Notes: a model not told the origin generated them from the letters alone. Positions 10,331 to 19,985 are shown, counted from the first letter of the stretch. The stretch: DNA of 64,000 bases from Taudactylus pleione (GCA_031769625.1 JAUIMM010000636.1:6096501-6160500); one strand, 5' to 3'. Translations and numbers: made by a program.

Positions 10331-10815
10331 CCATTTAGACATTCTGGATTTTGAGGAGGAGTAGGGAGAACTTCCAGAGGAGGAGGTTCTTCCTGAACAG
10401 GAGGGTACAGAGCCCCCTTTGGGCCAAGGTGTGGAGGACCTCATTACTGCGGTGAGACAGTCCTGGTTCCGCATGGAATCTCTCCGTTCAGTGATCCAGG
10501 GAATGTCGGGCAACACATTTTGGCTGCACTCGACGTCAGAGATGCGTACCTCCACAATCCTATTTGGCCAGGGCACCACTCTCACACAGTTGGACAGGCA
10601 CACTGCTAGTTCCAGGCCCTGCTATTTGGCTTGGCAACAGCCCCACGTGTCTTCACGAAGATCATGGCGACTGGCCAGCCTGCTGCACGCTGAGGGATAA
10701 CGGTCATTCCCTATTTGGATGATCTGCTAGTGAAAGCAGATTCGGCGTCCCAGTTGCAGGTCCATCTGGACCGCACGGTGCAGGTGCTTCTGGATCACGG
10801 TCGAATCCTGAGCCT
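10331..10815 (+). pseudogene. DIRS reverse transcriptase remnant
   Basis: RT copies element RNA into DNA. Across two frames the recognisable pieces are LDVRDAYLHNPIWPGHH (from about 10526), FGLATAPRVFTKIM (about 10623-10670) and VIPYLDDLLVKADS, with the YLDD catalytic motif at about 10708-10728. The spacing between the first two blocks is close to that of DIRS RTs. Stops and frameshifts make it inactive. The RNase H domain follows in the normal DIRS order. Confidence 0.8.
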
Positions 10816-11642
10816 TGCCAGTGCCTGTTGTTTCAGGGTGTGATCTTCGATATGTCTCTCCAAAGAGTCTTCCTGCTTTAGCCCAGGCCCTCCAGGATTT
10901 GGTCACGAAGGTACTGTCGGTGCCTCGCCTCATCTGGCTGTGCATGAAGCTGCTGGGTACGATGGTCTCTACCTTCGAGACCATCCAGCACGCCCGCTTC
11001 CATTCGCGAAACTTCCAGTGGGAGATTAGCCGGAATTGTTTGGGTCGCACGGGGAACCTCTCCTCTCAGCTTCTGGTTCTGTGGTACAACACTCTACCAT
11101 CTCTACGATTGTGGCTGATGTCCGATCACCTGCTCCAAGGTCACTCCTTGGTCACTCCAAGCTGGAGTCTCCAAGCTACAGACCCAAGTCTCAGCGGTTG
11201 GGGAGCAGTGATGTCGAATCTTTGTCTTCAGGGTCTTTGGTTGTCATCGGAGATTGTTCTACCGATAAATGTGCTGGAGCTTTGGGCCATCTATCTAGCT
11301 CTGTTGGGAGCCCAGTCCATCCTGACTGGCCGCCCAGTGAGGATTCAGTCTGACAATGCCACGCTTGTGGCGTATGTGAACCATCAGAGCGGCACCAGGA
11401 GTGTGGTTGTCATGGCAGAGGCAAGGTGTATATTCCGGGCGTGGGAAATTGGGAAGTGGGCTTCCTCAGCAGGACCATTTTCCTTCCAGGGGAGTGGTCT
11501 CTCCATCCAGAGGTCTTCCAGCAGTTGGTATGGAAGTGGGGCCTTCTGGAGGTGGACCCGATGGCGTCTCTGCACAACTCCAAGGTCCCCTGATTTTGTG
11601 CGAGATCCCAGGATCCAATCGCCTTCGCAGTGGATGCCATGA
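10815..11642 (+). pseudogene. DIRS RT thumb and RNase H region
   Basis: A 275-residue open stretch. Its middle to late part matches the DIRS RNase H, which removes RNA from the RNA:DNA hybrid. The landmarks are ATDPSLSGWGAVM (about residues 117-130), LPINVLELWAIYLALL and RPVRIQSDNATLVAYVNHQS, giving the D, E and D positions expected of RNase H. The first 100 residues are read in a frame partly shifted from the ancestral protein, because a competing frame at 11036-11353 also carries fragments. The end of the open stretch is likewise out of ancestral frame. Confidence 0.82.
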
Positions 11643-12984
11643 CCGTTCCCTGGAACTTCCATCTGGCATATATTTTTCCTCCGATTCCCATGTTGCCTCG
11701 GGTACTCCGGCGGGTCAGGGAGCAACAGGTTCCGGTGATCCTCGTGGCTCTAAACTGGCTGCGCAGGTTGTGGTTTTTTGCGGTCCTCAAGCTGGCCATA
11801 GGTCACGGTTTGCGCCTCCTGCAGCGACCAGATCTGCTCCTGCAGGGTCTGTTTCAGCACGAGGACCTTCCTCGAATTTGTCTTTAACGGCCTGGTTGTT
11901 GAAACCAATCTCTTAACAGCTAAGGGGTTTTCCCCTTCTGTTGTCCGTACTATGTTGTGGGCTTGGAAACCGGTTTCGTCTCGCAACTATCATAGGGTCT
12001 GAAAGACCTACATCTTGTGGCGTGAATGGCGCGATGTTCATACATCCCAGTTTCGCCTTTCGAGGCTATTCGCTTTCCTTCAGGGAGGTCTGGAAGCCAG
12101 CTTGCGGCTTCGTTCATTGAAAGTACAGATTTCTGCTCTGTCGATTTTTATTTTCAGGCGTGTGTGGCCCTCCTGCCAGAGGTTTGGACTTTTTTGCAGG
12201 GAGTGTTGCAGGTTCAACCTCCGTTTCAGCTGCCAGTGGCTCTGTGGGATCTGACCCTGGTCCTCTCTGCTCTCAAGCAGTCTCCCTTTCAGCCTTTGGA
12301 TTCTGTGGACCTTAGATTTGTCACGTGGAAATTTTGGTTTTCCTTATGGCCATTGCCTCTGCTCGGCGGGTCTTTGAGTTGGGGGCCTTGTCTTGCAAAT
12401 TACCGTTCCTCATTTTCCATGACGATCGGGCTGTTCTCTGAACAGTTCCTTCGTTCCAACTGAAGGTTGTTTCGGCTTTCCACTTAAGCCAGGAAATTGT
12501 CTTTACTCTGTTTTCCCCATTGGAGACTTACCCCCGGACAGGGACAATCTGACACTGTTGGACTTTGTCCGGGCCCTGCCGATCTACTTAGACAGAACTT
12601 CTGCCGTACGTCATACGGACTCCCTACTGGTTCTCTAAGATGCTCAGAAACGGGGCTGGCCAGCCACGAAGCAGACCATTGCAAGATGGATCCGCTCTGT
12701 CATCCACTCTCTCCACTCTGGCTTATTCTGATGCAGGGCGACCGGCATCAAGTGTCGACTCATGCTACTCGGGCGGCGACTACCTCCGGCGCAGCGTGCC
12801 ATGCGGCCTCTGCTGAACAGGTCTATCGTACAGCTACCTGGTCCTCTGTCCGCACATTTGCGCACTTTTACAGGTTTCATGTTCCACTTTGGGCGTATAG
12901 TTCTCAGGTCAGGCAACCTGAGGTTTCCCGCCCCTTGGGGCGGCTTTTGAATGTCCCATGGTCCAGTATCCCCCAGCCTTGAAG
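11643..12984 (+). pseudogene. DIRS tyrosine recombinase remnant
   Basis: Tyrosine recombinases replace the DDE integrase in DIRS elements. Pieces are spread over frames. Around 11630-11887 is the linker MTVPWNFHLAYIFPPIPMLP; around 12000-12300 is a core-binding-like region (KTYILWREWRDVHTSQF, VALLPEVWTFLQGVLQVQPP). The 12497-12982 frame ends with the catalytic C-terminus, THATRAATTSGAACHAAS and then TATWSSVRTFAHFYRFHVPL. These show the second-arginine region and the candidate nucleophile tyrosine. Several frameshifts and stops mean it is inactive. Low-copy frames on the minus strand are shadows. Confidence 0.8.
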
Positions 12985-13361
12985 ATCGAGAAAAGGGGAT
13001 TTTTGGTTACTTACCATTGAATCCTTTTCTCTGAATCAGGCTGGGGGACACTGCATTCCCTCCCTCACGCTCAGTTGTGTTGCGTGGTATTTTTGACAAA
13101 GTTAGTCCCTGCGGTGCCAATAATTTTGGTTATTGTTATAACAGTTTCATGGAGTTACTGCTTCTCCTTACCAGGCACTTTTGAAGTTTGTACTGCAGTC
13201 ATGGGGTTGCAGAGGGGAGGGGCTTGGGTTAAAAGTTAGAGTTTTGTTAAGTGCCAGCTCCTTGTAGTCCCATCTACAACCCCATGGTCAAGTGTCCCCC
13301 AGCCTGATTCAGAAAAAAGGATGCAACGGTTAGTAACCAAAAATCCCCTTATTGATTAGTC
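12985..13361 (+). repeat. DIRS internal complementary region and right inverted repeat
   Basis: 12985-13055 is inverse to 13276-13350, and 13185-13310 is inverse to the split left terminal repeat. This arrangement, unlike LTRs, is diagnostic of DIRS1-type elements. Confidence 0.85.
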
Positions 13362-13531
13362 TGGATCAGTATATTGTTTGTTCGATTTTTATTATGTACA
13401 TTGTTTTTGTTGTGTTTTGTACCTTTCCCCAATTTGCCCTCCCCTTCATTTTTTTATTTCTGTACCCTCACTAAAAGAGAAAAAGTTTTTTTCAATAAAA
13501 TATTATTGATGTGAAAAAAAATAAAAAATAA
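13362..13531 (+). mobile_element. 3' tail of the L1-like LINE
   Basis: T-rich 3' untranslated sequence ending in CAATAAAATATTATTGATG and an A-rich tail at about 13515-13532. It has the composition expected for an L1 3' end and lies exactly beyond the DIRS right end, so I join it with 7436-8494. No flanking target duplication could be confirmed. Confidence 0.5.
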
Positions 13532-14073
13532 ATTATGGCAGCTTTTACAAACCTGCTGGTGATTTGGATTGTAGAGTACAGTTATCTGATCGGTAAAACC
13601 TTTTTCTGGATCATAATTGCAGATAAGCTTTTTACTGCTTTTTATTTGTGATTGCACTTGAATTAAATATTATCTAAATGAATCCATGTTTTATGGTAAT
13701 ACACCAAAGCGGTTTTCTTCTTAAATCTCTAGTGAAAATGGGTTGTGTCAGCATTTTTTCTTCTAGCTATGTATTATTAGGTGTCTTCTCTACACACTTC
13801 AGGTTTCATGTTTTGTTAAATGGTCCTCATTTAATAACACACACTATTGGAGATTAATGGCACGTATGTACTACAACTCTTATGGATGGAACTTAGCCAT
13901 GCTCTTCTTTCTCCTGACAGCAATTTTTTCCCACAGAATGATGTTAAGGTTCCAATATACAATTAATGGTATTTACAATTACACTGAAAAGCAGTTCATG
14001 GATATTAGGCTGACTCTCCTTATATTCATTGTTCTTGTTCTAGACTGTAAGGTGTGTGTTTTGTGTTGTGCAG
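13532..14073. other. End of RARS1 last intron, no gene
   Basis: AT-rich intron. The open frame that starts at 13857 runs into the final RARS1 exon, but its first 70 codons are intron with no family match. A pyrimidine-poor but usable acceptor, TGTTGTGCAG, ends it. Confidence 0.75.
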
Positions 14074-14183
14074 GTCAGATTGTCAAGGTGAACATGGCCA
14101 GGATGTTGCTGTGTGACGCTACAGCTGCTGTGATGGCCAAGGGCTTCGATATTCTGGGTCTAAAACCTGTACAGAGGATGTAA
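14074..14183 (+). CDS. RARS1: Cytoplasmic arginyl-tRNA synthetase, last coding exon
   Basis: The final exon completes the glycine codon and encodes 35 residues beginning [20 protein letters not shown], continuing [15 protein letters not shown] and ending in TAA at 14181-14183. The closing PVQRM is the conserved carboxyl terminus of animal RARS1. The segment belongs to the anticodon-binding domain. The acceptor AG is at 14072-14073. With the two earlier exons it gives an uninterrupted C-terminal protein of about 177 residues, so I judge the gene functional. The upstream exons, including the leucine-zipper N-terminus and most of the catalytic domain, lie outside the window. Confidence 0.97.
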
Positions 14184-14290
14184 ATAGCATCTGCACCAGC
14201 TGATCCTTTTGATTTCTTCCAATACTTGCGGAAATGGGGCTTTTCTTAATCAAAAGAAACTGGAGAATAAACATTTGCTTTATTACATTT
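14184..14290 (+). other. RARS1: RARS1 3' untranslated region
   Basis: A short 3' UTR of roughly 100 bp follows the TAA. It ends just after AATAAA at 14266-14271. The exact cleavage site is inferred. Confidence 0.75.
14266..14271 (+). terminator. Polyadenylation signal AATAAA of RARS1
   Basis: Canonical AATAAA 83 bp after the stop codon, followed by T-rich sequence within 30 bp (14290-14325). Confidence 0.85.
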
Positions 14291-14573
14291 GTTGTTTGTA
14301 TTTTTTTATTTTATTTTAAATACACAGGCAGTAAGGGGGGAAGTTTTCAGCATCAAACAAGACATGTATTAAACTGGGAGGTGGTAACACTTTCTACTGG
14401 ACGAACTGCTGTTGCTCCTCCCCAGTCATCGTTTCCTGCAAGTGATATACATTTTTCGATATTTCACAGATGTGAAGCCCAAAAAATTACATTTACTAGG
14501 GAATTAATGTAGCAAGGAAGATGGAAGTAGACTTAACGCCACATTTTTTTTTCTTAATAGAAAGTAGCACTTT

Positions 14574-14798
14574 GGCAGGATAGTTGGCTTAGTGGTTAGC
14601 ATTACTGACTCACAGCAGAAGTCATGAGTTCTATTCCTGGTCAAGGATGATTGTTGTTGAGTTTGTATGTACTCATTGAGTGGGTTTACTCCAAGTGCTC
14701 CGGGTTTCTTCCCCACACCAAAAACGTACTGGTAGGTTAATTGACTGCTGACAAATAAATTAACCCTAGTGTGTGTCAATGTGATGTGGAAAATGACA
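14574..14798 (+). mobile_element. tRNA-derived SINE of V-SINE type
   Basis: The head resembles a tRNA gene with a pol III A box (TGGCTTAGTGG, 14585-14595) and B box (AGTTCTATTCC, 14627-14637), 31 bp apart start to end. The body has the V-SINE-like central domain, including GTGCTCCGGGTTTCTTCCCC, then CACCAAAAACGTACTGGTAGG and TTAATTG. SINEs of this kind are moved by LINE proteins. The two opposing open frames here have no significance. Confidence 0.75.
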
Positions 14799-14989
14799 GT
14801 TATGGTGGACTTACCTTGATCACTCCGTTTCTTCGAGGTCTACAGGGATACCATGGGTAAAATGTGGTTTGAGAGATCCAGGCACCAAACAGTTAAAGCT
14901 TTCAGCTCCCAGGATGCCTTGGCTCCTCCTCCATATACACCCTAGCCACAGGCCTTCAGTTTTGTTAACAGTTTTGTTTATAGGAGAAG
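14799..14989. mobile_element. Probable terminal fragment of another DIRS-like element
   Basis: The sequence has the look of the DIRS ends seen at 12990-13310: a CTTACC motif, a T-rich stretch with CTCCGTTTCTTCG, then CCATGGGTAAAATG, and finally a CTCCTCCTCCATATACACCC tail followed by CAGTTTTGTTAAC. The family assignment rests on resemblance only. No coding part remains. Its right border coincides with the start of the satellite. Confidence 0.4.
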
Positions 14990-16414
14990 ACATAATGGGA
15001 GTGACAAAATGATGTCATAATGGGAGTACTAAAGTGGTTTACTAATGAGAATGACATTGTGATGTCATTATGGGAATAGCGATATGATGTAAAAATGGGA
15101 GTTACAGTGTGATGTCATCATGGGAGTGACAAAATGATGTCATAATGGGAGTACTGAAGTGGTTTAATAAGAATGACATTGTGATGTCATAATGGGAGTG
15201 TGGATGTGATGTAAAATTGGGAGTGACAGTGTGACTTCATAATGGGAGTGATAATGTGATGCCATACTGGGAGTACTAAAGTGGTTTAATAATGAGAATG
15301 ACATTGTGATGTCATAATGGGAGTGACAATAAAATATAGAAATGTGAGTGACAGTGTGACATAATAGGAGTACTAAAGTGGTTTAATAATGATAGTAACA
15401 TTGTGATGTCATAATGGGAGTGTCAATGTGATGTAAAAATGGAAGTGATTGTGTGACGTCATAATGGGAGAGACAAAATAATGTCATAATGGGAGTACTG
15501 AAGTGGTTTACTAATGAAAAAGACATTATGATGTCACAATGGGAGTGTCGATGTGATGTAAAAATCGGCAGTAGTGTGATGTCATAATGGGAGTTACAAA
15601 ATTATGTCACAATGGGAGTACTAAAGTGGTTTAATAATGAGTGACATTGTGATGTCATAATGGGAGTGGTGATGTGGCTTAAAAATGGGCAGGGCAGTGA
15701 CATCATAATGGGAGTGACAATGTGATGCCATAATGGGATTACTAAAGTGGTTTAATAATGAGAATGACATTGTGATATCATAATGGGAGTGACAATAAGA
15801 TGTAAAATTGGGAGTGACAGTGTGACATAGGAGTGACAAAACTGTCATAACAGGAGTACTAAAAAGGGTTAATAATGAGAGTGACATAGTCATGTCATGG
15901 GAGTGTCAATGTGAGTTAAAACGGAGTGAAACTTTGATGCCATAATGGGAGTACTAATGTTTATTAATGATAGTGGCATTGTGATGTCATAATGGGAGTG
16001 GCAATGTGATGTAAAAATGGGAGTGACTGACATAATGGGTGTGACAATGTGATGTCATAATGGGAGTGTTGATGTGATGTAAAAATGGAAGTGATTATGT
16101 GACGTCATAATGGGAGTGACAAAATTATGTCATAATGGGAGTATTAAAATACAAAATGATGTCACAATGGGAGTACTAAAGTGGTTTAATAATGAGTGAC
16201 ATTGTGATGTCATAATGGGAGCGGTGATGTGGCTTAGAAATGGGCCGACAGTGACATCATAATGGGAGTGACAATGTGATGCCATAATGGGAGTACTAAA
16301 GTGGTTTAATAATGAGAATTACATTGTGATGTCATAATGGGAGTGTCAATGTGGCTTAAAAATGGGAGAGACAGTGTGACATCATAATGGGAATGGCAAT
16401 GTGATATCATAATG
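14990..16414. repeat. Satellite array, left part
   Basis: Degenerate tandem units of about 25 bp with the core TGATGTCATAATGGGAGT, arranged in pairs of about 50 bp. The common partner here reads ACTAAAGTGGTTTAATAATG, which differs from the GGCTAAAGTGGTTTATTAATG of the main array at 30.9 kb and beyond. This left side therefore seems a separate subfamily. Exact TGACGTCA palindromes occur at about 15455 and 16100. The gypsy element interrupts the array at 16415. Confidence 0.95.
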
Positions 16415-17550
16415 TGTCAGGAATGCGACTATTTCAGTACACAAAGATAAACTTGCCAAAGTTCCATTGTGGCTGCTGGAGGAGCTATCCTGCTTGCTGG
16501 CATGCTTCTCATTCAGGGGATAGAGTGTTAAAGTGATCATCTGTTTCCCAGGTGTCGTCAGGTTGTGGGATTCCTACATTGCTCCTTATTTCAAACCTGA
16601 TTCTATTTGGATCACATGTTCTGAAACTTCCTATTGATCACAGACCTCTAGTATAAAGCCTGTTACTAACTATGGGCCTGATTCAGAGCCGTTCGCTATT
16701 TGCGTTCGTTCGTTCAAAAACAAGGGGTGGCTATTCAAATGATCCGTTCGCACATTGCAGTCTGTTCACACCTCTAAGTCTGAACGAGCGAGCAAAACAT
16801 ACGCTCTTTTATTTCTTAAAAAACGTCCCCTGGCCGCTCGCACCATACGTCATGTCCGCTATTTATTAGATTAATCGAGTACATCGAACAGGATATGAAC
16901 TGCTCGCTATTCTTGTGGTTGTTTTTTTCAACCGCTATTTTGCGAGCAGTTCTGAGTTAAAAAAAAACAAATGACGTGGTCATTGACGCTTCTATATTAA
17001 TTATGCACACCCATAAAACGCCCGTTTTGACCTTTAAGCACGCCTGCGTTCGGATCTCCACTCCCCGTTTTCAAGCACCTTCCCCTGTTACCACCCACAT
17101 ACGCCTCATTCTGTCACTCAAAATAGCAGGCACTCGCTATATTGCGTACAAACGATTTTCGGCCGCACTGACTGGTACGCGCATGCGTACTAAAAACCGT
17201 ACGCATGCGCAGATGTGCGAACATCGCTCGGAACGAGCGTACTGCCGCTAGCGAGTGGCTCTGAATGAGGGCCCATGTCTCAGTGTCTGTGCAACGTTGC
17301 TTTCAGGTCTTTTCTTGGACTCCTGCCAGATCCCCGCTGTGCATGTGGATTACTGTGAACTTTGTTATATTCCAGATGAACTTCTGATGCCAGTTATCCA
17401 CTGCACTACAGAGCCCAGCATTCCTATTGTCTAAGTATTGTTTTTTACTCTATCACTGTGCTTTCATAATTTTGCTGCACTTTACCTGATGTCTTTTCGT
17501 TCCTGTGGATATTGAACTCATCCTTGTTACAGTTGTCAACTGCACCGTTG
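16415..17550 (+). repeat. 5' LTR, partial, split by a MITE
   Basis: 16415-16673 and 17275-17550 together match the first roughly 540 bp of the 3' LTR (29490 to about 30028). The rest of the LTR, including its tandem repeat, is missing because of a deletion that joins LTR to gag at about 17550. Small indels distinguish the copies, for example several extra bases in the 3' copy near 29530, so the element is not recent. Confidence 0.9.
16674..17274. mobile_element. MITE inside the 5' LTR
   Basis: The left end GGGCCTGATTCAGAGCC and right end GGCTCTGAATGAGGGCCC are inverse. The interior is rich in CGTTCG/GCGAGC motifs. The 3' LTR shows the empty site (ACTAACTGTGGCTCAG). The exact target duplication is unclear. 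It belongs to the same family type as 18311-18853, judging by the ends. Confidence 0.8.
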
Positions 17551-18047
17551 TTTCTACTTTTAAAAGGATATTTGTTGAACCTGAAAGATCAGTGGCTGCT
17601 TCTGTGGACATTTTACGAGTAAAGCAGGGAGCAACTCCAGTTGGTCAGTATGTGGTTCGTTTTCAAACTATAGCCGCAGAACTTAAGTGGAACAATGAGG
17701 CATTAAGAGCAGCATATTGGAATGGTCTCTCTGAGAGACTTAAAGATGATATGGTGACTCGGGATCTTCCTGAGAGTTTGGATGAGTTAATTTCATTGAC
17801 CTATTAAAATTGCTCTGCGTATGCGAGAACGAGGGGTTCAGAGGAATCGCACTGAGTGTTTTAAAAATTCTCTTCCCAAGTCTCGCTCTGTTCATGGTAC
17901 ATCTGATGAACCTATGCAAATTAATAAAGCCAAATTGTCTGAAGTGGAGAAGCAATGTAGAAGGCGTTCTAATCTGTGCTTGTATTGTGCATCCTCAGAA
18001 CATTTTTTTGCTAAATGTCCAATAAGGCCGGGAAACTGTCGTCCCTA
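17551..18047 (+). pseudogene. Gypsy gag (partial) with zinc knuckle
   Basis: Gag forms the retrotransposon particle and binds RNA. The first frame gives DILRVKQGATPVGQYVVRF and LKWNNEALRAAYWNGLSERL, typical of the Ty3/gypsy Gag major domain. A frameshift near 17805 leads to the second frame, with RMRERG and a CCHC zinc knuckle CLYCASSEHFFAKC (17977-18018; spacing CX2CX4HX4C). A stop follows at about 18048. The N-terminus is lost to the same deletion that removed the LTR end. Confidence 0.9.
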
Positions 18048-18115
18048 GTTGATGGAGGGGAAGTCAAACTAGGGGTACTCTCTAAAGTTTCCCCCAAAAA
18101 GATTGTTTAATTTCT

Positions 18116-18310
18116 GTGAGCATTCCTGACTCTGGTTCTTCATGTCGAGAGTTTTCTGCATTGCTAGATTCTAGAGCAGCTGGCAATTTTATTTCATTGT
18201 CTTTGGTTCAAAAGTTGAAAATTCCTGTTGTCAAATTAACCCGTTCTTTTTCCCTTTCTGCAGTAAATGGGACTAGAATTTCTAATGGATATGTTACACA
18301 TCAAACAAAG
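18116..18310 (+). pseudogene. Gypsy aspartic protease, damaged
   Basis: The protease cuts the Gag-Pol polyprotein. The segment SALLDSRAAGNFISLSLVQK carries the aspartic protease active-site region. The expected D-S/T-G triad reads DSR, because the glycine codon is replaced, which would abolish activity. A MITE interrupts the protein directly after HQTK. Confidence 0.85.
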
Positions 18311-18853
18311 GGGGTCATTCAGACCCGCTCGCGAGCAAAGGACGCTCACAAGCGGGTCGATGTTGCCCCATTGCGCATGCGCACGACGGAGGGAGCTCCG
18401 TCATGCGCGTGACCCGGATAGCGATGGGCTCTCCGTCGCTCCGGGTCTCGCACCAAAGGGGGCGTGCTGTCGATGTTGATTGACAACACGCCCCCTTTGG
18501 TGGGCGTGCCAGGGGCGTGGCTGCCAGACGGAGACGTTCCCATTGGAACGCCTACCGTCTGAAGCCGGCCCCACTGACATCAGTAATGATGTCAGTGGGA
18601 GTGATTTTGGCTCTGATAGAGCCACATTCACTCCTGGGCTTGCGGCAGCGAGACCCTACCGCAGGGTCTCGTCGCAAGCCCGATGGTCGCGATGGTCAAA
18701 GACCATCGCGCCCATCTTTTTGGCCGCTCGCATATGCTATGGGTGGTCACCCACAGCTATGCGAGCGGCCAGGAGGCCGCTCCATTTTCAGGTAGGAGGG
18801 CACTGATTCAGAGCGAGTGCTCTGGTCAGAGCGTTCAGCTCTGAATCAGGCCC
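18311..18853. mobile_element. MITE between protease and RT
   Basis: The ends are GGGGTCATTCAGACC and CTCTGAATCAGGCCC, with AAAG on both sides (18307-18310 and about 18854-18857). The interior is GC-rich with nested inverted repeats, such as GTCTCGCACCAAAGGGGGCG against CGCCCCCTTTGGTG and an ATCAGTAATGATGTCAGTGG pair. Several overlapping open frames on both strands reflect high GC content, not genes. Confidence 0.8.
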
Positions 18854-19812
18854 AAAGTCTGAAGTTGAGGGTAGGAGCTTTGCATGAAGAAAGTTTATAG
18901 AGTTTTGGTATTACCTATTTCTATGTATGATATAGTTCTTGGTTTACTCTTCATAACCCTGATATTGATTGAACTTGTTCTAAAATTCTTTCTTGGAGTC
19001 CCAAATGCAAATTAAATTGTTTGATTCCTGTGGTACGATTGGCTGAAGTGAAAGTAGATGTTCCACCTTCTCTCCCACAGCCTTATCATGAATTTGCTGA
19101 TGTCTTTATTGAGCAGGCGACAGACGAACTTCCACCGCATCGTCCCTGGGATTGTTCTATTGAACTTATCCCTGGTAAAATGCCACCTAAAGGTCGAGTA
19201 TACCCTCTCTCTGTTCCTGAGACTCAAGTCATGTCAGAGTATGTGCGAGATAACCTACGAAAGGGGTTTATCAGGCCTTCTTCATCTCCCGCTGGAGCGG
19301 GCTTCTTTTTTGTAAAGAAAAAAGAAGGCGGTCTACAGACATCTAAATGAGATTACCGTAAAAAATAAATATCCTTTACCTCTCATTACGGAACTGTTTG
19401 ATAGAGTTATGGGTTCTCAACTATTTACTAAACTTGATCTAAAAGGAGCTTATAACTTGATCAGAGTTAAAGAGGCTGATGAGTGGAAAACCGCGTTTAA
19501 TATGCAAGATGGCCATTATGAGTACCTCGTCATGCCTTTTGGTTTATGTAATGCTCCTGTGGTGTTCCAGGAGTTTGTGAATTAAATTTTCCAAGATATA
19601 CTTTACCAGTTTGTTATTGTTTATCTTGATGATGATTTGATTTTTCCAGGAATCTTTCTGATCATCGTACCCATGTTAAAGAGGTATTAAGTCGTCTTCG
19701 AGCTAATAAGCTTTATGGTAAGATCTCCAAGTGTGTTTTTAAAGTTCCAGTTATACCCTTTTTGGGGTATATCATCTCCGGTTCTGAGCTTCAGATGGAC
19801 CCTGAGAAGTTA
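18854..19812 (+). pseudogene. Gypsy reverse transcriptase, broken
   Basis: RT makes element DNA from RNA. Residues read as VPPSLPQPYHEFADVF, ELPPHRPWDCSIEL and [15 protein letters not shown] up to a frameshift at about 19330. Then come [60 protein letters not shown] and VIVYLDD (active site near 19617-19633). A later frame has KCVFKVPVIPFLGYIISG. A stop replaces a residue after FQEFVN, and frameshifts occur near 19330 and 19645. The open frame ends in PEKL, where the Penelope-like element entered. Confidence 0.93.
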
Positions 19813-19817
19813 TTAAA

Positions 19818-19985
19818 CTAAGGGTAGGGGGCTGGAGAAACACCTCTGCACTAGGTTTAGGTTAAGAGAAATGTATATACTTACATAGTAACCCCAATTA
19901 GACAATTTGTAGTACATATGAAATCATTCTGTCGGGGTGCTGCCAAGGACAACATATAATAGTTTACAAGAAGAGAAAAGAGAAG
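19818..19985 (+). repeat. One-sided extension of the Penelope-like element
   Basis: 168 bp between the TTAAA duplication and the beginning of the left inverted repeat. It has no partner at the right end. It begins CTAAGGGTAGGGGGCTGG. Its absence from the gypsy empty-site sequence shows it belongs to the insertion. Confidence 0.75.

Larger units (their letters stand above)
8495..13361 (+). mobile_element. Degenerate DIRS (tyrosine-recombinase) retrotransposon
   Basis: The element is bounded by inverted terminal sequences. The left end has GGCTGGGGGACACTGGAC, then GGGTTGTAGATGGGACT and GGAGCTGGCACTTAACAAAA. The inverse of this block lies at 13250-13310. A further copy of the terminal sequence (12985-13055, including GGGGATTTTTGGTTACT and AATCAGGCTGGGGGACACTG) is inverse to 13276-13350, matching the internal complementary region that DIRS elements use for circular replication. 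In order it carries a weak gag region, RT, RNase H and tyrosine recombinase. Reading frames are broken in many places. The left inverted repeat is interrupted by an 832-bp palindrome. No target duplication is expected for DIRS elements, and none is seen. Confidence 0.9.
2259..14073 (+). other. RARS1 last intron, 11.8 kb, filled with nested transposons
   Basis: The intron runs from the donor GTTAGT at 2259 to the acceptor TGTTGTGCAG at 14073. It separates two exons joined in phase. Nearly all of it is accounted for by the elements listed separately below. The stretches 2259-2667, 3668-3798, 5854-6005 and 13532-14073 are plain AT-rich intron in which I see no gene or clear repeat. Confidence 0.9.

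Noticed and set aside
7436..13531. Target-site duplication for the L1-like LINE
   Set aside because: The 5' truncation point is unclear and no convincing repeat matches the sequence after the A-rich tail.
14585..14660. Genuine tRNA gene
   Set aside because: A and B boxes are present but no acceptor-stem pairing or anticodon arm can be drawn, and a V-SINE-type body follows.
18267..18806. Overlapping frames on both strands in the GC-rich MITE
   Set aside because: High GC and inverted repeats create open frames in all directions; the element ends show it is a MITE inserted in gypsy.
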